From Phaeobacter gallaeciensis (GTDB lineage: Bacteria; Pseudomonadota; Alphaproteobacteria; Rhodobacterales; Rhodobacteraceae): a stretch of 64,000 nucleotides of DNA. The stretch spans positions 1,733,501 to 1,797,500 of the forward strand of contig NZ_CP015124.1 in the NCBI RefSeq assembly GCF_001678945.1, read 5' to 3'. Below, piece by piece: positions 1 through 8,989 of this stretch. A program made the translations under genes and the position numbers. The notes under the pieces are model-generated. The model saw only the letters and a list, made by a program, of their open reading frames with translations, made no database searches and was not told the origin of the DNA. How positions within the stretch are numbered: the first letter of the stretch is position 1; every line of letters starts with the position of its first letter.

Positions 1-1
1 A

Positions 2-79
2 GACGCCAAGACCGCCCTGGACGAAGCTGTAGAGCGCGGCAATGCCCTGCTGCGCAAGTTTGAAAAAGCCAACGACTGA
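2..79 (+). CDS. ugpB: C-terminal end of glycerol-3-phosphate ABC transporter substrate-binding protein (partial)
   Basis: Only the last 25 codons are in the window. They encode a charged helical tail ending in RKFEKAND before TGA. This resembles the C-termini of UgpB-type periplasmic binding proteins, and the next genes are ugpA, ugpE and ugpC, so the assignment rests mainly on context. UgpB would capture glycerol-3-phosphate or glycerophosphodiesters in the periplasm for the UgpAE channel. A hairpin follows the stop. Confidence 0.7.
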   Translation, partial: DAKTALDEAVERGNALLRKFEKAND

Positions 80-101
80 TCATCCCCACATGTTGGCTAT
101 A

Positions 102-131
102 GGGAGGTCCCTGGCGGGGCCTCCCCTTTTT
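102..131 (+). terminator. Hairpin with T-tract between ugpB and ugpA (partial terminator)
   Basis: A ten-base arm at 102-111 (GGGAGGTCCC) pairs with 116-125 (GGGGCCTCCC) around a four-base loop. There is one mismatch or wobble in the stem. CTTTTT follows immediately. It lies between the ugpB stop and the ugpA start, so it more likely lowers expression of the membrane genes relative to the binding protein, or protects the ugpB 3' end, than ends the operon. Confidence 0.7.
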
Positions 132-160
132 GAAAAAGACCACCCCAAAGGTTCCTGCCC

Positions 161-1042
161 GTGCAAAAGCGTGTCGTCTTCCGCTCCCGGTTGCTGCCAT
201 ACCTGCTGGTACTGCCGCAAATCGCGATCACCATCGCCTTCTTCTTCTGGCCCTCCTATCAGGCGCTTGAAAGTTCATTCTTCATCGAAGACGCCTTTGG
301 GTTTTCCCGTGAATGGGTCTGGCTGGACAACTATTACGAACTGTTCAGCGATCCCGGCTACCTGAAGTCCTTCCGCACGACGCTGCTGTTCGGTTTCTCG
401 GTTGCCTTCCTCGCCATGGCCATCTCCCTGATCCTGGCGGTTGCCGCCAACCGCGTGATCAAGGCCGCGACCGGATACCGGACCCTGCTGATCTGGCCCT
501 ACGCCGTCGCGCCCGCCCTTGCCGGTGTGATCTGGTACTTCCTGATGAACCCCTCGCTTGGCATCGTTGCCTACTGGCTGAAAGGGATCGGGATCGAATG
601 GAACCACTATGTGAACGGTGATCAGGCCCTGTTGCTCGTCGTGGTGGCCGCCGCCTGGAAACAGGTCAGCTACAACTTCCTGTTCTTCCTTGCCGGGCTG
701 CAAAGCATTCCCAAGTCCCTGATCGAGGCAGCCGCCATCGACCGGGCCGGGCCGGTGCGCCGCTTCTGGTCGATCACCTTCCCGCTTTTGACGCCCACCA
801 CCTTCTTCCTGCTGGTCGTCAACCTCGTCTATGCCTTCTTTGACACCTTCGCCCTGATCCACGCCACCACCGAAGGTGGCCCCGCAGACGCCACCTCGAT
901 CCTGGTGTTCCGCGTCTACAACACTGGCTTTATTGGTCAGGACTACGGCTCCTCGGCTGCTCAGTCGGTGATCCTGATGGGCATGGTGATCCTGATGACC
1001 TTCATCCAATTCCGTTACGTCGAGCGCAAGGTGCAATACTGA
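161..1042 (+). CDS. ugpA: sn-glycerol-3-phosphate ABC transporter permease UgpA
   Basis: This 293-residue inner-membrane protein has about six hydrophobic segments, the first near residues 11-34. The cytoplasmic EAA loop, which contacts the ATPase, is at about 189-208 ([10 protein letters not shown] followed by FPLL). That is the MalF/UgpA pattern of the binding-protein-dependent permease family. The start is GTG at 161 with AAAGG about 10 bases upstream. The stop TGA overlaps the ugpE ATG by one base, so translation is probably coupled. With UgpE it should form the channel for glycerol-3-phosphate or glycerophosphodiesters. The gene order ugpB-A-E-C supports ugp over a generic sugar permease. 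Confidence 0.88.
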   Translation: MQKRVVFRSRLLPYLLVLPQIAITIAFFFWPSYQALESSFFIEDAFGFSREWVWLDNYYELFSDPGYLKSFRTTLLFGFSVAFLAMAISLILAVAANRVIKAATGYRTLLIWPYAVAPALAGVIWYFLMNPSLGIVAYWLKGIGIEWNHYVNGDQALLLVVVAAAWKQVSYNFLFFLAGLQSIPKSLIEAAAIDRAGPVRRFWSITFPLLTPTTFFLLVVNLVYAFFDTFALIHATTEGGPADATSILVFRVYNTGFIGQDYGSSAAQSVILMGMVILMTFIQFRYVERKVQY

Positions 1043-1890
1043 TGGTCGAAAATCGCCCCATTCTGACGTTCTTTACCCATGCCATCCTAATCGCCGGCGT
1101 CCTGTTCCTGTGCTTTCCTGTCTGGATGGCGCTGGTTGCCTCGACCCACGGTCCCGGCGCACTGTCGCAATCGCCGATCCCGCTGTGGTTCGGGGATCAG
1201 GCCTGGGAAAACTATTCCCAGCTTCTGGCCGGTGGCCTGCCCGAGGCCGGCGGTGTGCCAATCGGCATGATGATGTTCAACAGCCTGATCATGGCGCTGG
1301 TCATAACCTTCGGTAAGATCTTCATCTCGATCCTGTCGGCCTATGCCATCGTCTATTTCCGCTTCCCCTTCCGCATGGGCTTTTTCTGGATGATCTTCGT
1401 CACCCTGATGCTGCCCGTCGAAGTGCGGATCCTGCCCACATTCGATGTGGTGGTGAAGATGGGTCTTCTAAACACCTACGCGGGCCTCACCGTGCCGCTG
1501 ATTGCCTCGGCCACGGCAACCTTCCTGTTCCGCCAGTTCTTCCTGACCGTCCCGGATGAGCTGGTCGAGGCCGCCCGCATCGACCGCGCAGGTCCGATCC
1601 GTTTCTTCAAGGACATCCTGCTGCCGCTGTCGCGCACCAATATCGCGGCGCTCTTCATCATTCTCTTCATCTACGGCTGGAACCAGTATCTCTGGCCGCT
1701 TCTGATCACCACCGACGAAAGCCTCTACACCGTCGTCATGGGCATCCAGCGCATGGTCAACTCGGGCGAGTCGCTGCCGGTCTGGCACTACATCATGGGC
1801 ACCGCCGTCCTTGCCATGATCCCTCCGGTTCTGGTCGTCGTTCTAATGCAAAAGCTCTTTGTCAAAGGGCTGGTCGAAAGCGAGAAATAA
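1042..1890 (+). CDS. ugpE: sn-glycerol-3-phosphate ABC transporter permease UgpE
   Basis: This 282-residue partner permease has six predicted membrane segments. Its EAA loop is at about 176-197 (EAARIDRAGP, then LLPLSR), nearly the same motif as in UgpA, as expected for a heterodimeric channel. The length matches UgpE/MalG relatives. The ATG overlaps the ugpA stop and ugpC starts directly after the stop, so the three genes are one transcription and translation unit. Substrate is inferred from the following phosphodiesterase gene. Confidence 0.88.
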   Translation: MVENRPILTFFTHAILIAGVLFLCFPVWMALVASTHGPGALSQSPIPLWFGDQAWENYSQLLAGGLPEAGGVPIGMMMFNSLIMALVITFGKIFISILSAYAIVYFRFPFRMGFFWMIFVTLMLPVEVRILPTFDVVVKMGLLNTYAGLTVPLIASATATFLFRQFFLTVPDELVEAARIDRAGPIRFFKDILLPLSRTNIAALFIILFIYGWNQYLWPLLITTDESLYTVVMGIQRMVNSGESLPVWHYIMGTAVLAMIPPVLVVVLMQKLFVKGLVESEK

Positions 1891-2970
1891 ATGGCTACTC
1901 TCAACATCAAATCCCTGGGCAAGACCTATCCCGGCGGCGTTACTGCCGTATCCGATGTGAACGCGGATATTGCCGACGGAGAGTTCATCGTGCTGGTCGG
2001 CCCGTCGGGCTGCGGCAAGTCCACCATCCTGCGGATGATTGCGGGCCTGGAAAGCATCACCGCAGGTGATCTGAGCATCGGTGAGCGCCGTGTGAACGAT
2101 CTGGAACCGGGTGAGCGTGACATCGCGATGGTGTTCCAGAACTACGCGCTTTATCCGCATATGTCGGTGCGCGGCAACATGGAGTACGGCCTCAAGAACG
2201 AAGGCCTGCCGAAGGACCAGATCGCCGAACGCATCGCCGAGGCCGCCCGCACCCTGCGGCTTGAGGAATATCTCGACCGCAAACCGGCGCAGCTCTCGGG
2301 TGGTCAGCGCCAGCGGGTCGCCATGGGCCGCGCCATCGTGCGCGATCCCAAGGTGTTCCTGTTCGACGAACCGCTGTCGAACCTCGATGCCAAGCTGCGC
2401 ACCCAGCTGCGCGCCGAGCTGAAGGCCCTGCACCAGCGCCTTGGCGCCACCTTCATCTACGTGACCCACGATCAAGTCGAAGCCATGAGCCTTGCGGACC
2501 GGATCATCATCATGAACGCGGGCAAGGTGGAGCAGATCGGCACGCCGATGGATCTCTACCTGCGTCCTGCCAGCCGGTTTGTTGCCGATTTCATCGGCAG
2601 TCCCGCGATGAACGTGGTCGAAGGCACCGTCACCGAGGATCGCCGCAGCCTGCTGGTTGATGGCAGCCGCGACATCCGCTTTGCCGATGAGATCCCCACA
2701 ATGGCAGGCGCCAAGATCGCCATGGGCATCCGCCCCGAGCATCTGTCGCTTGATGCCTCGGGCGCAGCGCAGTTCCATCTGGAAGTCGATTTCGTCGAAC
2801 AGCTGGGCGCAGATACCGTGGTCCACGGCAAGGTCTCCGGCACCTCGGTCCCGCTGGCCGTGCGCCTGCCCGGCGTGCAGCAGCATGACAGCGGCGAGAC
2901 GCTGGAACTGGGCTGTGGCGCCGATCAGCTACACCTGTTCGATCTGGCCTCTGGCAAACGACTGGCCTGA
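1891..2970 (+). CDS. ugpC: sn-glycerol-3-phosphate ABC transporter ATP-binding protein UgpC
   Basis: This 359-residue ATPase of the MalK/UgpC subfamily sits at the inner face of the membrane and powers UgpAE. Visible motifs are Walker A GPSGCGKST at residues 37-45, the signature LSGGQRQR near 134-141, Walker B FLFDEP near 156-161 and a switch histidine in YVTHDQ near 190. The C-terminal third, from about 240, is the regulatory beta-barrel (TOBE/OB) typical of this subfamily. It abuts ugpE with no gap. In enteric bacteria the C-terminal domain of UgpC mediates phosphate inhibition; whether that holds here cannot be seen. Confidence 0.9.
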   Translation: MATLNIKSLGKTYPGGVTAVSDVNADIADGEFIVLVGPSGCGKSTILRMIAGLESITAGDLSIGERRVNDLEPGERDIAMVFQNYALYPHMSVRGNMEYGLKNEGLPKDQIAERIAEAARTLRLEEYLDRKPAQLSGGQRQRVAMGRAIVRDPKVFLFDEPLSNLDAKLRTQLRAELKALHQRLGATFIYVTHDQVEAMSLADRIIIMNAGKVEQIGTPMDLYLRPASRFVADFIGSPAMNVVEGTVTEDRRSLLVDGSRDIRFADEIPTMAGAKIAMGIRPEHLSLDASGAAQFHLEVDFVEQLGADTVVHGKVSGTSVPLAVRLPGVQQHDSGETLELGCGADQLHLFDLASGKRLA

Positions 2971-2979
2971 GGACGGATC

Positions 2980-3882
2980 ATGCAGTTGCCCAAGATATTC
3001 GGACATCGCGGCGCCCCGGATGTTCTCCCCGAGAACTCTCTGGACGGGTTCGCGCATACCATCGCCTCCGGCGCGGATGGGATCGAGCTGGATGTGCTGT
3101 TGACCAGCGACGGCGTGCCCGTCGTCACCCACAATCACCATCTTCTGGCCGACACCACCCGCGACAGCGCGGGTGTGTTCCTGTCAGAGGAAGGCCCGGC
3201 CATCGGCGCGCTGACCTACGAGGAGCTTTGCGCTTTTGACGTGGGCGGTATTCGTCCGGGTTCGGAGTACGCGAAGAAGCACCCGCAGCAGCAGGACCTG
3301 CCCGGCGCCCGTGTGCCCCGCCTGTCCGAGGTGCTGGATCTGGTGGCCAAGGCCGACCGTCCCGTCGATGTTCTGGTCGAGCTGAAGCACGACCCCGAAG
3401 ACGCCGCAGAACCCGCGCCCGAGGATTTCGTGCGCGCTGCGGTCGATGTCATCACCGCCACGGGAACCCAGGATCACTGCCTGATCCATGCGTTTGACTG
3501 GCAGATCCTGTCGGCGGCTAAACGCGTAGCACCGCAGTTCCGCCGCTCGCACCTGTCGATGAGCCGCGAAATCCACGCCTCTGGCAACCTCTACGACGGC
3601 TCGCCCTGGCTGGACGGCGCCCCTGCCGATCCAGAGGCGATGCTGCGCCATCTTGCCGACACCGGCGCGACTGTCTGGAGCCCGCTGTTCTGGGAATTGA
3701 CGCCTGCCCATCGGGAGCTGGCCCGGAGCCTTGGCCTGCAGGTCATGGTCTGGACCATGCGCGGCGCAGATGCGATCCGCAAAGGTCTGCTGGCGGATGT
3801 GGACGGGGTGATCACCGACGATCCTGCACTAGCCGTGCGCCTGCGCAAAGAGCTGTCGGAAGCCGGGGAATTGGCATCATGA
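2980..3882 (+). CDS. Glycerophosphodiester phosphodiesterase (UgpQ-like)
   Basis: This 300-residue cytosolic GDPD-family enzyme should hydrolyse glycerophosphodiesters to glycerol-3-phosphate and an alcohol. Catalytic features are visible: HRGA at residues 9-12, the EN pair at 19-20, the metal-binding ELD at 36-38, and a second histidine cluster HNHH at 51-54. No signal peptide is present, which fits hydrolysis after uptake by the Ugp transporter. GAGG lies upstream of the ATG. Its stop overlaps the next ATG by four bases. Compared with enteric UgpQ (about 247 residues) it has extra sequence around 85-110 and at the C-terminus. Confidence 0.88.
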   Translation: MQLPKIFGHRGAPDVLPENSLDGFAHTIASGADGIELDVLLTSDGVPVVTHNHHLLADTTRDSAGVFLSEEGPAIGALTYEELCAFDVGGIRPGSEYAKKHPQQQDLPGARVPRLSEVLDLVAKADRPVDVLVELKHDPEDAAEPAPEDFVRAAVDVITATGTQDHCLIHAFDWQILSAAKRVAPQFRRSHLSMSREIHASGNLYDGSPWLDGAPADPEAMLRHLADTGATVWSPLFWELTPAHRELARSLGLQVMVWTMRGADAIRKGLLADVDGVITDDPALAVRLRKELSEAGELAS

Positions 3883-4772
3883 CCCCCGAAATGGCTTTCG
3901 CCAGATACGAGGAAATCCGCGCCCACCTGCCCGTCAGCAGCCACAAGGGGCAGGCCAAGCCCGTCTCGGGCATTGACCAGGTGATGGATCAGACCGACGC
4001 CTTCGTCTTTGACGCCTATGGGGTGCTCAACGTTGGCGACAGCCCGATCCCCGGCGCCCATGAACGGGTGCAGCAGTTGCGCAATAGCGGGAAATCGCTG
4101 CTGGTTCTGACCAATGCAGCGAGCTTTACCCGCACCCAGACAACTGAGAAATTCGCCCGTCTCGGCTTTGACTTTGCCCCGGAAGAGATCATTTCCAGCC
4201 GCGAGGTCTGCGAGACCTGCCTGACCGACATCGCCCCGGACGGCACCTGGGGCGTGATGGCGCCAGCCGGGTTCGAAGCCGCCGAATTGCCGGTGGCCGC
4301 CGTGGCGCTGGAGGATACGCCCGACACCTATGACGCCGCCGATGCCTTCCTGCTGCTCAGCACCTCGGACTGGACCGACGTGCGGCAGGAGATGCTGCGC
4401 GCCAGCCTGGCGCGCAATCCGCGCCCGCTGGTGGTGGCCAACCCGGATCTGGTCGCCCCGCGCGAAACCGGGCTGACGCTGGAACCGGGGTTCTACGCCG
4501 TCGCCCTGCGGGATCAGCTGGGTATTGCGCCGGTGTTCCACGGCAAGCCCTTCCCCTCGGTCTATGCTGCAGCGCAGGCCCGACTTGGTGACATAGCGCC
4601 GCAGAGGATCACCATGGTTGGCGACACCCTGCACACCGATGTGTTAGGGGCGCAGGCGCAGGGCTGGAACACCGCCCTGATCACAGCGCACGGGCTGTTC
4701 GCCGGTCACGATGTCACCGGCTACATCGAGCGCAGCGGAATTGTCCCGGACTGGATCGCGCCGTCGATCTGA
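3879..4772 (+). CDS. HAD-superfamily subclass IIA phosphatase
   Basis: This 297-residue protein carries the HAD nucleophile motif at residues 45-49 (DAYGV), the motif II region LVLTNAA at about 75-81, a lysine in HGKP and a C-terminal metal motif VGDTLHTD. The order is that of NagD-like class IIA phosphatases. The second aspartate of motif I, usually the acid/base, is a tyrosine, as in a poorly characterised HAD-IIA subgroup. It overlaps the phosphodiesterase stop (ATGA), so it is co-translated with it. From context it may dephosphorylate glycerol-3-phosphate or a related ester made by the upstream enzyme; this is inference. Confidence 0.75.
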   Translation: MTPEMAFARYEEIRAHLPVSSHKGQAKPVSGIDQVMDQTDAFVFDAYGVLNVGDSPIPGAHERVQQLRNSGKSLLVLTNAASFTRTQTTEKFARLGFDFAPEEIISSREVCETCLTDIAPDGTWGVMAPAGFEAAELPVAAVALEDTPDTYDAADAFLLLSTSDWTDVRQEMLRASLARNPRPLVVANPDLVAPRETGLTLEPGFYAVALRDQLGIAPVFHGKPFPSVYAAAQARLGDIAPQRITMVGDTLHTDVLGAQAQGWNTALITAHGLFAGHDVTGYIERSGIVPDWIAPSI

Positions 4773-4820
4773 TCCAACAGTGGAAGACCTCGGACGGCGG
4801 CAACAGAAACGGAAGCCCGG

Positions 4821-5594
4821 ATGAGCGACCTCAACGACCGTCAACGCCAGATCATGGAACAGCTGCGCGCTTCGGGCCAGCAATCCATCAACGAACTGGC
4901 TGCTGAATTCGGTGTCGCCACCCAGACCATCCGCCGCGATATCAACGATCTGTGCGATCAGGGGCTGGCGCGGCGGGTGCATGGCGGCGTGGCGCCGCCG
5001 TCCAATCCGCTGAACCTCAACTTTCACGCCCGCGCCACGCTGAACGAGGACCGCAAACGCGCCATCGCCAATGCCGCAGCGGCGCTGATCCCCGAAGGCT
5101 CGACCGTTCTTCTGGGCATCGGCACAACGGTCCAATACGTCGCCGAGGCGCTGACCCAGACCCCCGACATCACCATCGTCACCAACAATCTGGAAGTTGC
5201 CCGGCTGATGTGCAACGCGCCCTCCTGCGATGTGCACGTGGTAGCAGGGCAGCTGCGCCCTGAGGACCGCGATCTGGTTGGAGCACAGGCGTTGGAAGGC
5301 TACCGGAAGTTCGTCGCGGATTTCGGCGTGATCGGCGCCGGGGCGCTGGATCCCGAATACGGTATCCTCGATTTCAAACACTTCGACGCCGAGGTCAGCA
5401 ACGCGATCCGCGCCAGCGCGCGGCGGATGCTGCTGGTGGCCGACCATACGAAATGGAGCCGCTCTGCCGCCCACCGCGTTGCGGGGTTCGATACGATGGA
5501 TCATTTCATCACCGACCGCCTGCCCGAGGACGTCGATTGGTCCGGGCCGCCCGTGACGCTGGCCAGCGGGACAGGTCACAGCCGCACAGGCTGA
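4821..5594 (+). CDS. DeoR/GlpR-family transcriptional regulator
   Basis: This 257-residue regulator has an N-terminal DeoR winged helix at about 5-57, including TIRRDINDL and RRVHGG, followed by the sugar-phosphate-sensing DeoR C-terminal domain with GTTVQYVAEAL near 100. The domain order and length match GlpR. It is the last gene of the ugp operon, 48 bases after the HAD gene. GlpR-type proteins respond to glycerol-3-phosphate, so it is a likely local regulator of the ugp genes. AACGGAAG precedes the ATG. It converges on the CDF-like gene with about 70 bases between them. Confidence 0.85.
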   Translation: MSDLNDRQRQIMEQLRASGQQSINELAAEFGVATQTIRRDINDLCDQGLARRVHGGVAPPSNPLNLNFHARATLNEDRKRAIANAAAALIPEGSTVLLGIGTTVQYVAEALTQTPDITIVTNNLEVARLMCNAPSCDVHVVAGQLRPEDRDLVGAQALEGYRKFVADFGVIGAGALDPEYGILDFKHFDAEVSNAIRASARRMLLVADHTKWSRSAAHRVAGFDTMDHFITDRLPEDVDWSGPPVTLASGTGHSRTG

Positions 5595-5667
5595 CGAAAA
5601 CGGACAGCAACAAGTCGGAGAGGCCTCCCGGCGAACATGCAGGGCCGTCCTACCGGGACCGCAGATT

Positions 5668-6627
5668 TCAGAACGGGTTCAGAGCATCGGGCCAGCGCCG
5701 GGGATGTTCGGTAATCAACAGCAGCACGTCCGCCCCCTTCAGCGTCTTGCGCGCATCCTCGATCATGCGCAGGTTCAGCTTGTCGATGTCTGATGCTGAC
5801 ATGGGACGGCGAGGATCGTAGTAGACAGTCACCAGGAACGTACGGCCCAGTTTGGTCACCGACATGTCCTGCAATTCGCCGCCATCCTCGGCGATCGCGG
5901 ACCGCAGGCTGCGCCGGGCGCTCGCGACATACTCCGGCCGCGCGCTCGCGCCGGCCAATTCGCCCAGCCCACCCCGGAATTCACGCACATAGGAACCGAT
6001 GGCCAGCAGACAGAGCAAGAGTACAATCACTGAATCGCCAACCGGCGCAACCGGTGCCAGCGGGCCATCCCGGAACATATAGATGGCGCCCAGACCGGCA
6101 CCCGCAGCAGCCGTGATCAGCCCGTCAAACATCGCGGCCTTTGCCTCAAGCCGCAGGATCGCGCTGCGCTTCCCCGTTCGACGCCAGGTAAAATGATGGA
6201 ACCCCCACAGGATCGCGCAGACCAGCCCGATCCCTGCAAAGTAGATGATCATGGGGGCAAAATTCAGCGGCTCAGGCGTCATGCCACTGAGGTAGTTGTA
6301 AACGTTCTTGATCGCATTCGTGATGGCGAACAGGACCAGTCCCAGAAGGGACAGCGACCGGAAGGTGGAGAAGATCGCTTCGTCCGCAGCATAGCCATAG
6401 GGGCGCGCCTTGTCGGGGCCTGCATCAATGCGGCGGCTGATCCGCCGTCCAAGAAGCGCGGAACCGAATCCGATCAGGGAGAACAGACCGTCCATCATGA
6501 TCGCGTTGGAGTTCGATAGCACACCCGCCACCAACCCTGCTGCGGCCATGAACAGGTTGCCCCACATGGCCACGCCCAGCGAACGGCTTTCAAGGCGCTT
6601 TGTGTTATCGCCGTTCTGCGTAGCCAT
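5668..6627 (-). CDS. Cation diffusion facilitator-like membrane protein
   Basis: This 319-residue protein has about six membrane segments and a soluble C-terminal domain of about 90 residues, the CDF layout. The usual paired aspartates and histidine of the transport site are only partly there: in the second membrane segment MMDGLFSLIG keeps one Asp, and the fifth has AAMFDGL with an Asp but no His four residues before it. ATG at 6627 is chosen over a TTG at 6642 because GGGAAA lies 9 bases upstream. It is therefore either a divergent CDF with a different ion or a non-zinc member; substrate unknown. It faces the ugp operon tail to tail. Confidence 0.7.
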   Translation of the reverse strand: MATQNGDNTKRLESRSLGVAMWGNLFMAAAGLVAGVLSNSNAIMMDGLFSLIGFGSALLGRRISRRIDAGPDKARPYGYAADEAIFSTFRSLSLLGLVLFAITNAIKNVYNYLSGMTPEPLNFAPMIIYFAGIGLVCAILWGFHHFTWRRTGKRSAILRLEAKAAMFDGLITAAAGAGLGAIYMFRDGPLAPVAPVGDSVIVLLLCLLAIGSYVREFRGGLGELAGASARPEYVASARRSLRSAIAEDGGELQDMSVTKLGRTFLVTVYYDPRRPMSASDIDKLNLRMIEDARKTLKGADVLLLITEHPRRWPDALNPF

Positions 6628-6734
6628 ATCGCGCTTTCCCAATGTGACACCCGTTTCGCTGCATCCCTATCCTGCCATCGAATGTCTGCCAACACCCGCA
6701 AGGCATGCCTGCCTTCCGCGCAACCATAGAAAAA

Positions 6735-6758
6735 GGCGGCCCCTCAGAGCCGCCTTTT
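6735..6758 (-). terminator. Bidirectional terminator after the polyamine ABC operon
   Basis: GGCGGC at 6735-6740 pairs with GCCGCC at 6749-6754. The stem is flanked by AAAAA on the left and TTTT on the right, so it can act in both directions. It lies 26 bases after the stop of the minus-strand permease gene, and would end that operon. Confidence 0.8.
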
Positions 6759-6779
6759 CATTTTCGCTTCAGACCAAGG

Positions 6780-8060
6780 TCAGTCGCCACTGCCCTCGCC
6801 GCTCAGCGTGCTCGGAGCAAAGACATTGCCAAAGCCGGAGTTGTTGCTGTCCTCCGTCGCGGGCGCCTTGCTTTCTTCCTCCTCGCCGCCGCCAGTCAGG
6901 GCATTGGGGCTGAAGACTCCGCCAAAGCCGGAGTTGTTACCAGAGGGCGCTGCCTGAGGTTTCGGCGCGGTTTCGGCCTCTTCCGCCGCCTTGCGGGCCG
7001 CTTCTTCGGCGCGGCGCTGGCGTAGTTCCTGGATGCGCAGCTCGGTCTCGATGCGCTTTTGCTCCTGCACATCGGCAATACATTGCGCGGGGCTGTAGAC
7101 CGTGGCGGTGCCGACAACGACAACCGTAGCGCAGGCCAGAACCACCAGGACCACCGCCGCCCAGTTCGAGCTGAGAAAACCCGGAACGCGGAACTTGCCG
7201 CTTTCCAGCTCTTCGACCGTAGCGCCCTTGCGGGCCGTGGCCACCAGTTCCTTGCGGCGGATGTTCGCCTCGTTGAACAGCGCGGCAAAGACGGTCAGCA
7301 CCACGATGATAAAGGCCAGGGCCGAGATCGCAGGCGTGATGCCATAACGGACCTTTTGGGCCAGTTCGATGGTCAGCGTCGGATATTCGCCAAAGGTGAA
7401 GGTGGTGGTGTTGTAGTTCTCGAAACTGGCGAGAAAGGCCAGAACCGCAGCCGAGGCAATCGCCGGCTTCATGAACGGGAGCAGCACCTTGCGGAAGGCC
7501 TGCGCATGGGTGGCGCCAAGGTCCAGCGCCGCCTCGGTCAGGGCCACGTCATAGCGTTGCAAGCGTGCCACCAGCACCAGCATACAATAGCTGGCGATAA
7601 AGGTCGACTGACCGATCACCGTCAGGAACAGCCCGTTTGACAGGAAGCTGTCGGCGCCAAGACCCACCATGCGGTTGATCCGGTCCCAGAACACCAGCGT
7701 CGAAATACCGATGACAACGCCGGGGATCAGGATCGGCGCGATGATGATGGTGTAGTATGTGGCGCGCAGCTTGGGCCAGATCTGGGTCAGCATCAGTGCC
7801 CCGGCAAGCCCCATCGCCACCGACAGTACCACCGTGCCCGCCCCTACCAGAATCGAGTTCTTGATCCCGTTGAGGATACGCTCGTCCTGAAACAAGGCCG
7901 AGAACCATTCGAAGGTCAGGCATTCCCAGGGCGTGGCCCGCGGGAATTCGGGGCTGTTGAAGGCGGTGACCGACATGATCACCAAGGGGCCCAGCAGATA
8001 AGCAAAGAAGATCGCCAGATAGATCCAGAGGCTGGCGCGCATCAAGGAGAAGGACTTCAT
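6780..8060 (-). CDS. Polyamine-type ABC transporter permease PotC/PotI with unusual C-terminal tail
   Basis: The N-terminal 270 residues form a typical PotC/PotI permease with six membrane segments and an EAA loop at about 176-201 (EAALDLGATHAQAF). The family is normally about 260-290 residues; this protein has 426. The extension adds a further hydrophobic segment at about 300-320, a charged Glu/Arg/Ala-rich helix at about 330-362 that looks like a coiled coil, and two copies of an 18-residue repeat starting NNSGFG at 375-392 and 406-423. It overlaps the upstream permease gene (ATGA). The permease part imports spermidine/putrescine-like substrates with PotB; the role of the tail is unknown. 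Confidence 0.85.
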   Translation of the reverse strand: MKSFSLMRASLWIYLAIFFAYLLGPLVIMSVTAFNSPEFPRATPWECLTFEWFSALFQDERILNGIKNSILVGAGTVVLSVAMGLAGALMLTQIWPKLRATYYTIIIAPILIPGVVIGISTLVFWDRINRMVGLGADSFLSNGLFLTVIGQSTFIASYCMLVLVARLQRYDVALTEAALDLGATHAQAFRKVLLPFMKPAIASAAVLAFLASFENYNTTTFTFGEYPTLTIELAQKVRYGITPAISALAFIIVVLTVFAALFNEANIRRKELVATARKGATVEELESGKFRVPGFLSSNWAAVVLVVLACATVVVVGTATVYSPAQCIADVQEQKRIETELRIQELRQRRAEEAARKAAEEAETAPKPQAAPSGNNSGFGGVFSPNALTGGGEEEESKAPATEDSNNSGFGNVFAPSTLSGEGSGD

Positions 8061-8980
8061 TTGCCGATATCCCCCATGTTGACCTTGAACAGGCGCATGA
8101 TCGCCAACACCAGCAGGATACAGGTCACCAGCAGCACCACCGCATAGGCCGCGCCCTGTGGCCAGTCACTGTTGTCATTGAACTGTTGATAGATCAGCTG
8201 CGTAAACCAGAGCGACGATGGGCCACCCAGGATTTGCGGCGCCGCCAGCGCCCCTGCCGACAGCATAAAGACCATGGTGCAGCCCGAGGAAATGCCCGGT
8301 TTGGCATAGGGGATGACCACGCGGCGGTGGATCATCGGCCAGCTGGCCCCCATGTCCCGCGCCGCCTCGATCTGGTTGCGGTCAAGGCTTTCGATCACGT
8401 TGTAGATCGGAAAGATCATCAACAGGATGTAGGCATAGCCAAGCCCGGCATAGAGCGCGATATCGTTGCGAATGAAATCAAAGGGTGTGTCGAAAATCCC
8501 CAGCCCCACCAATGCGTTGTTCAGTACCCCGGTTTCGCCAAAGATGATGCGCAGGGCAAAGGCGCGCAGGATCTCATTGATCCAGTACGGAATGATCAGC
8601 ATCAGCGCAAAGATGCGGATGTGATTGCCCTTGGTCTGCGCCAGATAATAGGCAATCGGATAGCACAGGATCAGGTTGAACAGGGTCACGAATACGGCTG
8701 CGATCAGGGTCCGGTAGAACACCCGCAGATCGACTGCGTTATAGTCCTGACTGCCGCCCTCGGGGCCGTAGATCAGGTATTTGTAGTTCTCGACAGTATA
8801 GACATCCTTAGGTCCGCCGATTTCCGGCGGTGGCAGGTTGGGCCGGAACGAGAAGTCGAGCATCGACAGCTGCGGCAGGATGATGAGGCCCACGGTCCAG
8901 AACAGGACCAGACCCAGCATCAAAGACCCCATGCCGACGCCGTTGCGGTTGAAGAATTCCCTCAGAAAACGAGGCATCAC
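8057..8980 (-). CDS. Polyamine-type ABC transporter permease PotB/PotH
   Basis: This 307-residue inner-membrane protein has six hydrophobic segments and an EAA loop of the form EAARDMGASWPMIHRRVVIP in the C-terminal half. Length and motif match PotB/PotH permeases. It overlaps the PotC-like gene downstream by four bases and follows the ATPase gene by nine bases, so all three are one operon. The large periplasmic stretch after the first membrane segment (about 45-95) is common in PotB-like proteins. Confidence 0.87.
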   Translation of the reverse strand: MMPRFLREFFNRNGVGMGSLMLGLVLFWTVGLIILPQLSMLDFSFRPNLPPPEIGGPKDVYTVENYKYLIYGPEGGSQDYNAVDLRVFYRTLIAAVFVTLFNLILCYPIAYYLAQTKGNHIRIFALMLIIPYWINEILRAFALRIIFGETGVLNNALVGLGIFDTPFDFIRNDIALYAGLGYAYILLMIFPIYNVIESLDRNQIEAARDMGASWPMIHRRVVIPYAKPGISSGCTMVFMLSAGALAAPQILGGPSSLWFTQLIYQQFNDNSDWPQGAAYAVVLLVTCILLVLAIMRLFKVNMGDIGK

Positions 8981-8989
8981 GATCGCCTC

